Source: Niallia circulans (GTDB lineage: Bacteria; Bacillota; Bacilli; Bacillales; Cytobacillaceae). Taken from it: DNA of 64,000 nt. The position numbers and the translations under genes were made by a program. The notes below the pieces were generated by a model. The model had not been told where the DNA came from, ran no database searches, and saw nothing but the letters and a program-made list of their open reading frames with translations. The stretch lies in contig NZ_CP026031.1 of assembly GCF_003726095.1 (NCBI RefSeq), forward strand, positions 3,596,001 through 3,660,000, read 5' to 3'. Below are positions 34,363 through 42,870 of this stretch, one piece after another (the first letter of the stretch is position 1; each line of letters starts with the position of its first letter).

Positions 34363-35031
34363 CTATATCATTTCTGATACTAATTTTGCCATGATTGCAT
34401 TGGAGAGAATGACTGGTTTATTAGCTATTTCGGCTACCATCTCTCTAGCATTCTCTGTATACCCCATACAATCCAACAAAATTATATCTGCTTCCTTCTT
34501 TAATTCTTGAGCCGCATTCTTAAAGGTCTCTCTACTCATATTATATGGTGATGCCACACTAAAAATAGGTTTTAATCCTAAGGGGGCATATTTAGGAAGA
34601 GACGTCTTTATTTGTTCCTTAAGTGGAACAATTACTCCCAGTCTTCTATTTCCTACTAACGCATTAATGGTGGGGGGAATGATATGATCAGGTTCAATTA
34701 AATAAGCTTTCCTTGTTTGCAGCCCTGGAAAAACACCCGTGCACAACAGCAATATTTGGCTTATTCCCATATTCTCTAAATAATAGATTTTCTCCTGTAA
34801 AATTGGCTTTATTTTTTCGCGAGACATAACTACCGACTCATTTGTTACTAGTCTAGAGGTTAAAACATAATCGCCTTCTTCAGGATATAGATTTGTCTCA
34901 ATATAATCTTTCGACATCCCATCTAATACTCCAACTTGGACAAGCTCCGCTTTGTTTACATACTTCTCTACAATTGGAGCAACATCTGTTCTTGGAGCTT
35001 GACCAATTGTAATCATTCCAAGTTTTTTCAT
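34363..35031 (-). CDS. AroM-family protein
   Basis: A 222-residue soluble protein of the AroM family (MITIGQAPRTDV at the N-terminus, LLCTGVFPGL, VIVPLKEQ, LDCMGYT). The fold is related to Asp/Glu racemases, with a cysteine in each half: Cys in LLLCTG and Cys in LLDCMG. E. coli AroM has no proven function. In this operon, together with a second racemase-like gene, a racemase or isomerase role is plausible. AAGGAG precedes the ATG. Confidence 0.8.
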   Translation of the reverse strand: MKKLGMITIGQAPRTDVAPIVEKYVNKAELVQVGVLDGMSKDYIETNLYPEEGDYVLTSRLVTNESVVMSREKIKPILQEKIYYLENMGISQILLLCTGVFPGLQTRKAYLIEPDHIIPPTINALVGNRRLGVIVPLKEQIKTSLPKYAPLGLKPIFSVASPYNMSRETFKNAAQELKKEADIILLDCMGYTENAREMVAEIANKPVILSNAIMAKLVSEMI

Positions 35032-35114
35032 ATAAACAACTCCTTTTTATAAGTCACTCTCTCCTCTACTATAAGGAAAGAAAGGAAGCAATGCTCCCTC
35101 TCTGCATTACTTGG

Positions 35115-36065
35115 TTAAGACTGAGGAGAAGCAGCTTTTCCCATTGTTTGCAGGACTTTCATGGAACCATATAAGGTTGTTATTCTATTAAATTCATCTT
35201 TATCATAAAACTCACAAGTACCATTAGCTGTTTCCTTTGCCACCTCTATGGAAAAACGAACTGCATCTGCAATATCCGTTTCATGACTAGCTCCCGTTCC
35301 ACACCCTGGGACGATTGATTGAGCAGTTATTGCCAAGCCAATAACTGGTGCGTCTGTCGCCACAGATGGCTGCAAAATAGAATTGATATGGTATAAATCA
35401 TTTCCATATGGCGTTATATCTTGTGAAGTGACAGGGAAGGTGACGGGAAATTTCCCTGTCGTCATTTCCATAATTCTTAGTAAGTCCTCACTAACTCGAA
35501 GAATGTAACCTTCTTTTACTGTTGGAGAAAGAGCAATCCCTTTATGATTAATCACTCTATTTCCTTTTGTGGTATCAATTGAAATAATACTGTCCATTTC
35601 TGGAATTACTTCATGTTTATTCATTGTTAAAATATCAACTGGAGAATCCATAAAATCAACTGGTTCATGTGGTCTTGTTGGTGCATCTGGGCAAATATGT
35701 GTGGATACAATCACATCCCCAGCAAGTACATCTCCCTTTACCTGCATATCAGCTAGTTTCAAAGCAGAAGCAATTGCCGCTACGGCACCATCAGCATCAG
35801 ATACTAGCCCAATTCTGCTTGGTCGTGCACCAATCCCTCCTAATCTCCCAATAATCCCCAATGTCGGAACGGTGCCACCAGCAGATTTCCCTTTTGCTCC
35901 CGGTATGGTAATCTTAATAAAATCTGTGCTTCCTGTTTCCCCTGTTACTTTTACAACATCTGTTTGTACATTTGGATATTCTTTAAATAAATCGGCAACT
36001 ATTTCCCCTGTTACAAATGCATTATCTAACGTTTCTAAAGCTACTAAAGTTTGTTTTAAAACCAT
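35115..36065 (-). CDS. DUF1177-family protein
   Basis: A 316-residue soluble protein of unknown function with glycine-rich stretches (GETGSTDFIKI, GKSAGGTVPTLGIIGRLGGIGARPSRIGLVSDADGAVAA, partly quoted), STHICPDAPTRPHEP and PGCGTGASHETDIADAVRF. The histidine- and aspartate-rich conserved segments suggest a metal-dependent hydrolase, but that is inference. It lies 19 bases after the DUF917 gene; the two families are known to me as frequent neighbours. Confidence 0.78.
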   Translation of the reverse strand: MVLKQTLVALETLDNAFVTGEIVADLFKEYPNVQTDVVKVTGETGSTDFIKITIPGAKGKSAGGTVPTLGIIGRLGGIGARPSRIGLVSDADGAVAAIASALKLADMQVKGDVLAGDVIVSTHICPDAPTRPHEPVDFMDSPVDILTMNKHEVIPEMDSIISIDTTKGNRVINHKGIALSPTVKEGYILRVSEDLLRIMEMTTGKFPVTFPVTSQDITPYGNDLYHINSILQPSVATDAPVIGLAITAQSIVPGCGTGASHETDIADAVRFSIEVAKETANGTCEFYDKDEFNRITTLYGSMKVLQTMGKAASPQS

Positions 36066-36083
36066 CCTATCAATCTCTCCTTT

Positions 36084-37139
36084 TTAAAGATAAGTTAGAA
36101 TTTCTTTGTTTATTATTTTTTCAATTGGTTGGATTAACTTTTGGTTACTCATCGTACTACTTAAGCGTAATTTTTCCTTAGGAACGGTTATAACAGCTAC
36201 TTGCTGCCCTTTTGCCATTTCCGCGGTTACAATAGGTCTAGCTGTTTTTGTATCCAATGTCATAATAAGATCTGGAAAGGTGCCAAAACGCACTCCATCT
36301 TTCTCAATTGTCATATACTCGTTCCAAAAGGTCATATCATAGCAATCCTCAATCGTTACTTTTCCTACATCAAAACCTCCTATTGTTTCTAAAGTACATG
36401 CCGTTACTGTTCCTTCTGTGATTACAGATCCTCCTAGTTCAGACACAACTGCTTCGATAGCAGATTCTCCTTTATTAGACAGCAAGGCTTTGCCAACTGT
36501 AATTGCTTGCGATATGGCTCCATTCGCTCCGTTTTGCTTTGCATATCCCACTGTTATAGGATTTCTTGCCACTGCTACTAACCCGCCAGCATCAACAGAC
36601 AATTGGCGAACTGCTTTTGCTGTTATATCAAGGGAACCAGTGATAAGCATTTCTACATACTTATCTCCTTTCCCGCCAACGGCTGCTTGATAAGAAATAT
36701 AAGTAGGCATCTCTGTTAAATTTAATGACCCCATTGTGCCAGTTGGATGAGCTCTTCCATTACAAGGCAGATCTACTACTGGTAATCCTGTCATAGCGGA
36801 TTGAAACCAGCCATTTACTGTAGTGCCAGCTCCATTTTCATTGGTAATAATTCCTTGAAGTGGTCTATCTAGCTTACTTGCCAATAGCTCCATTGCTTTG
36901 ACATAATGAACTGGCTTTACGTACTGCTCTTTAGCAGCTGGAGCGCCAACTAGCGAAACCGTTACAAGGAAGTCTTCATCTGCCATTTCCTCTGCTGTTT
37001 TTAAGATAGGCTGACCAACCTCTAAAGCAAGGCGTCCTATTTGAAGTCCATCTTCTATTTTTCCTCCTCCGCCGCCGCCTAGTATGGCACCACCATATAC
37101 AGCAAATTCTACGATTTGTTCATCTAATTTTATTGTCAC
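36084..37139 (-). CDS. DUF917 / S-Me-THD-like protein
   Basis: A 351-residue soluble protein with the DUF917 N-terminal block GGAILGGGGGGKIEDG and the core GTTVNGWFQSAMTGLPVVDLPCNGRAHPTGTMGS. This Pfam family was, to my recollection, renamed after an S-methyl-thiohydantoin desulfurase; other members are annotated as hydantoinase-like. It starts with GTG after GAGGAGATG and lies between OPT and DUF1177 genes. The combination with a hydantoin-racemase-type protein nearby supports chemistry on a hydantoin-like ring, as inference. Confidence 0.8.
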   Translation of the reverse strand: MTIKLDEQIVEFAVYGGAILGGGGGGKIEDGLQIGRLALEVGQPILKTAEEMADEDFLVTVSLVGAPAAKEQYVKPVHYVKAMELLASKLDRPLQGIITNENGAGTTVNGWFQSAMTGLPVVDLPCNGRAHPTGTMGSLNLTEMPTYISYQAAVGGKGDKYVEMLITGSLDITAKAVRQLSVDAGGLVAVARNPITVGYAKQNGANGAISQAITVGKALLSNKGESAIEAVVSELGGSVITEGTVTACTLETIGGFDVGKVTIEDCYDMTFWNEYMTIEKDGVRFGTFPDLIMTLDTKTARPIVTAEMAKGQQVAVITVPKEKLRLSSTMSNQKLIQPIEKIINKEILTYL

Positions 37140-37150
37140 GTTTCATCTCC

Positions 37151-38776
37151 TCATTTCCCTAATTTAAATACAGAGTTAAAGAAACTATACAGTGCATCCC
37201 CAGCAATAAACCCTGCAGCTAAAATACTCATTGGCGTCTCTGCTTCTTTTCCTTTTTTCTTCACCCACATTAATCGAATCGCAATCCCTACCAATACTGC
37301 AATGCCTGCATATGGAGTTAAAATTAATAAACCTGTTGCAAACATTACTCCTAGTTGTCTGCTTGAACCACCAAGTATTTGTAAGATAGCACCTGGAATA
37401 GCCCATATTAATAATTGCCGAGCGACTTCCATTGAAGTGCCTGCCTGAATCGTAGAAACATAGACAGCGTCTATTGGAGGAACAAGGTTATTGGCAAAAT
37501 ATCCTTTATAAGTGATTAGCACTGTCAGCAATGCGACTCCAAAGGCAACTAATGACGTCATATATTGTTGCTTTCTTCCATCTATTTCATATTCTTTATC
37601 AGCACCATTTCCTCGTAAAATATGGCCTGTTTTAAAGTCATAGCCCATATCTGCAAAGGCCGGTCCTGTTGCAGCACTGAATCCTGCAAGTAAAGCAAGT
37701 GCTAAAGGCGGAAAACCAATCATCATACCGATAAGGAGGGTAATAAAGGCAACCGCAAAGGCCGGAAACCACCCTGAATGCATGGCAGCAATACCAACGA
37801 TTAATTCATGAACAAATGCAGCAAATGCGGCAAAAATCAGAAATCCAATCAACATACCAAATGACATATCTGTAATAAGTCCGCCTGTTAAAGCAATAAT
37901 TAAAGCAATCGCAATATAAACAATAAAGCCAATTCCTAAAGTCTTTCTTGCTACTGAAATAGGTGTTGTATAATTCGAGTCGTCAACCTCATTTTCCATA
38001 GCTGCAGCTACCTCTTGATTTTTTCCCTTTTGCTTTCTCTTATCTTTTCCAAAGATTAATAGCGTAACTTGGACTAACGCCACAATTCCTGCACCAATCA
38101 TAATGCCATGTGGAATGTAAAGGGCGTTTACATCTACACCAAAAACAGGAATAGAATATTGTCGGAATAGTAAGCCAATCCCAAACATCGTTAAAGCCCA
38201 AATGTTACCGATAAAAGCAACCCCAAAGGCAGACATCGGAATATGCAAAATCGAACCGATAACGCCAATAAGTGTTCCAATTCCAAGAAGCCCTGCCCGT
38301 TTTCCTCCCTTATCACCAGCAACGATAGCTTGTGCTGTTGCTACTCCTGGTGCCCATGTACCTGATGCAGGAAACAGCTTGGAGTCAAATAGTTTATATA
38401 AAATGGCAGCATCTGCAAACATGGCCAATGCTGCTCCAATCAACATCGGAACAATCAAATCTGGTTCCCCAATTAGAAAAGGAATACCGATAGGAATTAA
38501 TAAACTATTTGCAGCCCCAAAAGTTGCTGCAGATATAGAGGTTTGCATTAAATTCTGTCTATGAATAGACTTATACCTTTTAAAGATAGTAACTGGAATT
38601 CTAGCAATCAGCATTGCTAGAAGCGCACCAATAATAGATGTATTTGGTGTCACTCCTAAAGAGACGATAATTTGCATCCCGATAATGGCGCCAAACACTG
38701 CTGTAATAATGGTAAATATGAGGGAAACAGGTTCAAATAGACGAGGGTGTTTTTTTACTGGTTCTACTTGTTTCAT
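37151..38776 (-). CDS. OPT-family transporter
   Basis: A 541-residue membrane protein with roughly 14 hydrophobic helices and a charged loop (about 240-270, KDKRKQKGKNQEVAAAMENEVDD region). It fits the oligopeptide transporter (OPT/YSL) family, whose members carry small peptides, modified peptides or metal chelates by proton symport; landmarks are MLIARIPVTIFKRY near the N-terminus and DMGYDFKTGHILRGN in the middle. It is the first gene of the operon DUF917-DUF1177-AroM-M29-nitroreductases-DUF6092 and so presumably imports the compound those enzymes process. Confidence 0.88.
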   Translation of the reverse strand: MKQVEPVKKHPRLFEPVSLIFTIITAVFGAIIGMQIIVSLGVTPNTSIIGALLAMLIARIPVTIFKRYKSIHRQNLMQTSISAATFGAANSLLIPIGIPFLIGEPDLIVPMLIGAALAMFADAAILYKLFDSKLFPASGTWAPGVATAQAIVAGDKGGKRAGLLGIGTLIGVIGSILHIPMSAFGVAFIGNIWALTMFGIGLLFRQYSIPVFGVDVNALYIPHGIMIGAGIVALVQVTLLIFGKDKRKQKGKNQEVAAAMENEVDDSNYTTPISVARKTLGIGFIVYIAIALIIALTGGLITDMSFGMLIGFLIFAAFAAFVHELIVGIAAMHSGWFPAFAVAFITLLIGMMIGFPPLALALLAGFSAATGPAFADMGYDFKTGHILRGNGADKEYEIDGRKQQYMTSLVAFGVALLTVLITYKGYFANNLVPPIDAVYVSTIQAGTSMEVARQLLIWAIPGAILQILGGSSRQLGVMFATGLLILTPYAGIAVLVGIAIRLMWVKKKGKEAETPMSILAAGFIAGDALYSFFNSVFKLGK

Positions 38777-38912
38777 ATACTAGCCTCCAAATTATTTTTA
38801 AATAGCATTTTGATGTTAAAGAGTGGAGTCATACTAAACTAAGTGGTACATTTGATGGTTTGAATAAAGAATATTAAAAATAAGGCAATTAATTTGTTAT
38901 GCTTATTTAGTA

Positions 38913-38950
38913 ACAAATAAAATCTGGCAAATAATGAAAGTTTTATTTGT
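38913..38950. promoter_or_regulatory. Inverted repeat upstream of the OPT operon
   Basis: ACAAATAAAA (38913-38922) and TTTTATTTGT (38941-38950) are exact inverted copies 18 bases apart in the gap between the racemase and OPT genes. It lacks a T tail, so an operator or mRNA hairpin is likelier than a terminator. Confidence 0.45.
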
Positions 38951-38996
38951 CCATATGACAACATAAAATACTAAAACAAAGAAACGAACTATTTGG

Positions 38997-39626
38997 TCAG
39001 TATAACTGTGCTGCAAACTGTCCTTCTGCTTCGACTGCATCGATAACGGGAACTTTCAATTCATTACGCAATTGGTCTGCCAGTCCAATTGTTGAAAAAC
39101 CTGTGCAAGCAAACACAATTACCTTGGCTCCTTGATCTAACAGATCTTTAGCAGCCTTTAGCCCCTTTGCCTTCCCTTCCTCTTTCAGTAAATCAGTCGT
39201 ATTTTCTACACCTTCTGGAACTTTGAAGCCAACCAACAGCTCCCCTAAAATTTTCTTCATAACTTCTGGAACATCCTGAGTTATCCCTAATATCCCAACA
39301 GGTTTTCCTAAAGAAAAAGCTGTTAATGCAGCAGCACTTCCCGCCCCTATTACTGGGATAGACACCGCTTTTCTTAGTTCTTCAATCCCAGGATCTGCCG
39401 CACAGCTAATAGCAAGTATCCTTGCTCCTTCCCTTTCCATCTTTTTTCCTAACTCTACGATTTTTGGTATTGCTTCTTTTTCTGAAGCATCATCATAAAT
39501 ACCTAACGCTTGATCTGGAATACATTGATTTACTGTTGGCAATCCAAACAATTCTGTAATTATTTTGCCATGATGGTCCAAGACTGCTTTATTCTCCGTT
39601 GTAAAAACACGAATGACACCAATCAT
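38997..39626 (-). CDS. Hydantoin/Asp-Glu racemase-family protein
   Basis: A 209-residue enzyme with the two-cysteine active site of the Asp/Glu/hydantoin racemase superfamily: Cys75 in ISCAADPG and Cys174 in VFACTGFSTIG, one in each pseudo-symmetric half. The SCAADPG form resembles HyuE-type hydantoin racemases more than glutamate racemase (no MurI context). It is read in the same direction as the OPT operon, 220 bases upstream of it, so it may be its first member or a separate unit. AGGAGAG precedes the ATG. Confidence 0.82.
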   Translation of the reverse strand: MIGVIRVFTTENKAVLDHHGKIITELFGLPTVNQCIPDQALGIYDDASEKEAIPKIVELGKKMEREGARILAISCAADPGIEELRKAVSIPVIGAGSAAALTAFSLGKPVGILGITQDVPEVMKKILGELLVGFKVPEGVENTTDLLKEEGKAKGLKAAKDLLDQGAKVIVFACTGFSTIGLADQLRNELKVPVIDAVEAEGQFAAQLY

Positions 39627-39710
39627 ATCCCCACTCTCCTAATTTAAATTTTCTGAATATTTATATTTCATTTTAACTTTTCTGTCTTTTTGTCACAATG
39701 TCCTAAAAAA

Positions 39711-39761
39711 ACAAAAAACAGAAGGATCTATTGTGCTCCGAGTACAATAGCCCCCTCTGTT
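39711..39761 (-). terminator. Terminator of the PucR gene
   Basis: On the minus strand AACAGAGGGGGCTATTGT pairs with ACAATAGATCCTTCTGTT with a central mismatch, followed by TTTTTGTTTTTTT. It separates the regulator from the racemase gene. Confidence 0.88.
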
Positions 39762-41285
39762 TTAGGAACCCTTAAAGTTATGAAAGAATATACAGCAATA
39801 GTATAAAACCTTCTCTTGGAAAGTATCTAATTTAATATCTGCAATTTCTTTTATTCTATCCATGCGATATTTTACTGAGTTACGATGAATATATAATTGA
39901 TTTGCTGTGTCCTTTAAACTGCCATTAAAAGTCAAATAATAAAAGAGTGTTTTGACAAGATCACTGTCATTTTCTTTATCATATTGTATTAACTTACCTA
40001 TTTTCCTTTCGATTACTGGATCCATATTGACATAGTCGGAACTGTCTAGTAACAATTTAAATAGCTCAATATCTTCATAAAGGTACATTCTTTTCCCTTT
40101 ATTAAGACTGGATCCAATTAAAAGTGAATTTCTAGCTTCTAAATAGCTTAAATGTATCTCCCATAATAGCGCTCTTCCGCCAAATCCTACTTGAAAATCG
40201 GTATATTTCTTGATAAGAGGGAGTAATTTATCCATCCATAGTTGATTTGTTTCTTTTGTTATAATTGGTTGATAGGGAACGGCTGATAGGATGACAAGCC
40301 GGCTTCCTTGTTTCTGTGTGTAAATCTTATTAGCATGGGATAGATTAATGGATTCTATAATGCTGCTTAAATCATGTAACAATGATGAACCTTCTTCCAT
40401 AAGGGTTGCACTTTCCATCACGATTATTTCCCACATTATTTCAGGATCCAATCCAAGTTGCCTTCCTTTATTCACTACTTCCTCTTGGGGGAGAAATATG
40501 CCTGCAAGCAGTTCTTCAATAAAGTTTCCTCTTAAATGATTCTCTGTATCCATTGCTGTTTTTCTTCTCATTAGTTCTAAAGAAAAAACTAGACGTGCCT
40601 GTTCTACACAAATTTTATCCATTTCATCCAACTGTTCTTTTTCAATTAAAAATTTGCCAACTCGCTCCTTATCTACTGTAATATCCCACTGCTTTATATG
40701 CGTAAATTCGTTCATCCATCCTTCCTTTGGGGAGCAAACAATTTTTTTACCATCTTTATCTAAGAGAATAATAGGTGCTTCTATCATTTGTGATACATTA
40801 TCAGCAACCGTTTGTATCCCACTGTTTTCAAGAACCAATGTCGTTAACTTCTTATAAATTTCTTCCGACCTTCTCAGTAAAGCAGCATGCTTATTCACAA
40901 TTTGTTCCATGACAGCATTTGTAATATCAATGTATGGCACACCAACTGGAAGCTGAATAATGGGAAGGTTATATTTATTACTTACCTCCATCATTTCTTT
41001 TGGCATTTCATGTAAATACCTTTCCGGTTTTATTGCTAATGCAGCAGCATTTGCCTGCGCTAATTTCTCCACAAGCTTTGTCAATAAGGAAAGATCATGT
41101 CTTATGGAATAAGCTGTTGTGAGCAGCAACTCTCCCCCTCTTAACCAGCCGTCGATGTCGGGAACCTCCATAATATCAATATTTTGCACGTTTCTATTTA
41201 ATCCTTCCCTCCCACTTATCACCTTTGCCTCCTTTAAAACAGGGAGTCGTAATAAATCATTAACTGTAATGCCCGATTGATTCAT
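39762..41285 (-). CDS. PucR-family transcriptional regulator
   Basis: A regulator of about 507 residues. The N-terminal PucR sensory domain (1-130) has DIMEVPDIDGWLRGGELLLTTAY; the C-terminus has the HTH_30 helices DTANQLYIHRNSVKYRMDRI. B. subtilis PucR controls purine catabolism, but paralogues control varied catabolic operons. Its place just before the racemase/OPT operon makes it the likely inducer-sensing activator of that operon. I start at the ATG at 41285 after GGAGGTGG; an in-frame GTG at 41300 would leave no ribosome site. Confidence 0.85.
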   Translation of the reverse strand: MNQSGITVNDLLRLPVLKEAKVISGREGLNRNVQNIDIMEVPDIDGWLRGGELLLTTAYSIRHDLSLLTKLVEKLAQANAAALAIKPERYLHEMPKEMMEVSNKYNLPIIQLPVGVPYIDITNAVMEQIVNKHAALLRRSEEIYKKLTTLVLENSGIQTVADNVSQMIEAPIILLDKDGKKIVCSPKEGWMNEFTHIKQWDITVDKERVGKFLIEKEQLDEMDKICVEQARLVFSLELMRRKTAMDTENHLRGNFIEELLAGIFLPQEEVVNKGRQLGLDPEIMWEIIVMESATLMEEGSSLLHDLSSIIESINLSHANKIYTQKQGSRLVILSAVPYQPIITKETNQLWMDKLLPLIKKYTDFQVGFGGRALLWEIHLSYLEARNSLLIGSSLNKGKRMYLYEDIELFKLLLDSSDYVNMDPVIERKIGKLIQYDKENDSDLVKTLFYYLTFNGSLKDTANQLYIHRNSVKYRMDRIKEIADIKLDTFQEKVLYYCCIFFHNFKGS

Positions 41286-41326
41286 TCTTACCACCTCCAC
41301 TACAATATCTTTGATCCATTTTCATT

Positions 41327-41357
41327 AAAAGAGGCTTCCTATCTATCGGAAGCCTCC
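41327..41357 (-). terminator. Terminator of the EIIC-like gene
   Basis: GAGGCTTCC (41331-41339) pairs with GGAAGCCTC (41348-41356); the minus strand continues TTTTAATG. Confidence 0.85.
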
Positions 41358-41368
41358 ATTCATAAGTT

Positions 41369-42391
41369 TTACTGAACCCTCATAGCCAAATCTCCAGTTT
41401 TTGCCCAGCCTACGCGAAGAATTACGAAATAAAGAGGAAGGGTAATCACAATTGGAAGAACCATACCTACTGCCACATAAATTAAGAATCCCTGCAAGCC
41501 TTGAGTGGCCATAATGCTGATTGGCGCAATTAAAGAATTCAATCCTAATCCAGCCAATTCATACGTTGCCGTGAATCCGAATCCTAATGTTGCAATCGGG
41601 GCACAAATGACGGCTGCTACAAAAGGTGGAATGATTAACAGCGGATTTTTCACCAAATTAGGGAATTGTACTTTTGGTGTAATGATCGATTGTGCAAGAA
41701 ATCCCCCTAAATCATTTTGACGAAGAGACATCGCAGTAAATCCAACAAATTGGACCGTACACCCGATTAATGCAGCCGCACTTGATACTGGATCCATTTG
41801 TAATGCAATTGCTAAAGCTGCTGATGATGCTGGGGTCATCAGTAGGATGCTCCATACTAACGAGATAACCATTGGCGCTACTAAAGGTGAGCCTTGTACC
41901 GATGAAGTGATTTGGGCACTAATCCATTCTAGCATCGGAGTTGTAACTGCCGCCAAACCTACTCCAGCAATTCCTCCAACTAAAATTGCTGCAGCTGGAA
42001 TGGCCACCATATCTAAAATTGTTTTTCCGTTAACCCGCTTCCCAACATATGTTGCCACTACCGCTGCTAATACTGCGCTGATTGGTTGTCCGGAAACAAG
42101 CACCATTCCAGCATCCGTTGCATGCAGCGCGTTCCCCCCAATCGTACTACAAACCATCGCACTAAAAATAACTAATGTGTTTCCACCTAACTGATAGGCA
42201 ATTCCCGCTCCAAATGCCGGGGCTAACAATACCTTTGCCACTCCGCCAATTTGAACTAAGACATCCCAGCCAAATGCTTTTCCGATCGATTCTAACAACA
42301 ATCCCATTCCTAACGTTACAAGGACTGCATTTGACATTCCTGCTGAGGCTTTATACATTCGTTCCATAAAATATTCTTTAGTCTTCATCAT
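41369..42391 (-). CDS. Orphan EIIC-like membrane protein (PTS_EIIC_2 family)
   Basis: A 340-residue membrane protein of about nine helices, glycine- and alanine-rich, with MSNAVLVTLGMGLLLESIG and the two MTPASSAALAIAL and VQFVGFTAMSLRQNDLGG blocks of the regulatory EIIC-like family. No IIA or IIB genes are near and no phosphorylation site is present, so it may be a PTS-independent transporter. It is a single gene between two terminators. GAGGAG lies before the ATG. The 476 bases upstream contain a micro-ORF and a further terminator. Confidence 0.75.
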   Translation of the reverse strand: MMKTKEYFMERMYKASAGMSNAVLVTLGMGLLLESIGKAFGWDVLVQIGGVAKVLLAPAFGAGIAYQLGGNTLVIFSAMVCSTIGGNALHATDAGMVLVSGQPISAVLAAVVATYVGKRVNGKTILDMVAIPAAAILVGGIAGVGLAAVTTPMLEWISAQITSSVQGSPLVAPMVISLVWSILLMTPASSAALAIALQMDPVSSAAALIGCTVQFVGFTAMSLRQNDLGGFLAQSIITPKVQFPNLVKNPLLIIPPFVAAVICAPIATLGFGFTATYELAGLGLNSLIAPISIMATQGLQGFLIYVAVGMVLPIVITLPLYFVILRVGWAKTGDLAMRVQ

Positions 42392-42430
42392 TTTCTACTC
42401 CTCTATTTAAAAATAATTATTAGCTAGATA

Positions 42431-42463
42431 AAAACAAAAAAGCCTGTCCAATAATGGATAGGC
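42431..42463 (-). terminator. Leader terminator upstream of the EIIC-like gene
   Basis: On the minus strand GCCTATCC-ATTATT-GGACAGGC is followed by TTTTTTGTTTTT. It lies between the micro-ORF and the EIIC-like gene, so it either ends the micro-gene transcript or acts as an attenuator. Confidence 0.88.
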
Positions 42464-42557
42464 ACCTTCAAGTCTTACAAACTGTTTAGCGCCTTGTTTT
42501 TAATAACAAAAACTGGACTAAACAATTCCCGTTATAATACAGAGGGATTATTTAATC

Positions 42558-42611
42558 CTAAGAGCATAATATGAGTATAATAATCAGTGCTGTATTTGTT
42601 TTGATCTTCAT
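42558..42611 (-). CDS. 17-residue hydrophobic micro-ORF
   Basis: ATG at 42611 with TAGGAGGAGC ideally placed upstream encodes MKIKTNTALIIILILCS and then TAG. The peptide is a positively charged N-terminus plus a short hydrophobic helix. A promoter candidate (TTTACA, 18 bases, TATTAT) lies upstream, and a hairpin (GTTTAG...CTAAAC) and a strong terminator follow. It may be a leader peptide, a membrane micropeptide or a type I toxin-like product. No homologue is recognised. Confidence 0.5.
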   Translation of the reverse strand: MKIKTNTALIIILILCS

Positions 42612-42843
42612 GTTATGCTCCTCCTAAACCGTTTAATAGTGTGTAGCTATAATATCATCAATATTCAGAATATGTAAATAATTTTTTTATTTCAGTTTTT
42701 ATTAAAACGCTATCATCAAAATCAGAATGCAATCTTCATCTTTTCTTTCTGTAAAAAGTGATTATTATTCAAGAAAAATAAAATCAATATGAAGGCTATA
42801 TGTAGATTTTTTTACTCAATTGAAGTTTTGTTAGATTATTTAA

Positions 42844-42870
42844 CAAAAAAAAGAGTGGCGAACCACTCTA
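42844..42870 (-). terminator. Terminator of niaP, formed by its own stop codon region
   Basis: On the minus strand AGAGTGG-TTCG-CCACTCT is followed by eight T. The TAG stop codon of niaP is at the base of the stem. Confidence 0.95.

Noticed and set aside
34363..35031. Function as a shikimate-pathway enzyme because of the AroM name
   Set aside because: The name comes from co-regulation in E. coli; no catalytic role in aromatic synthesis is established and no aro genes are present here.
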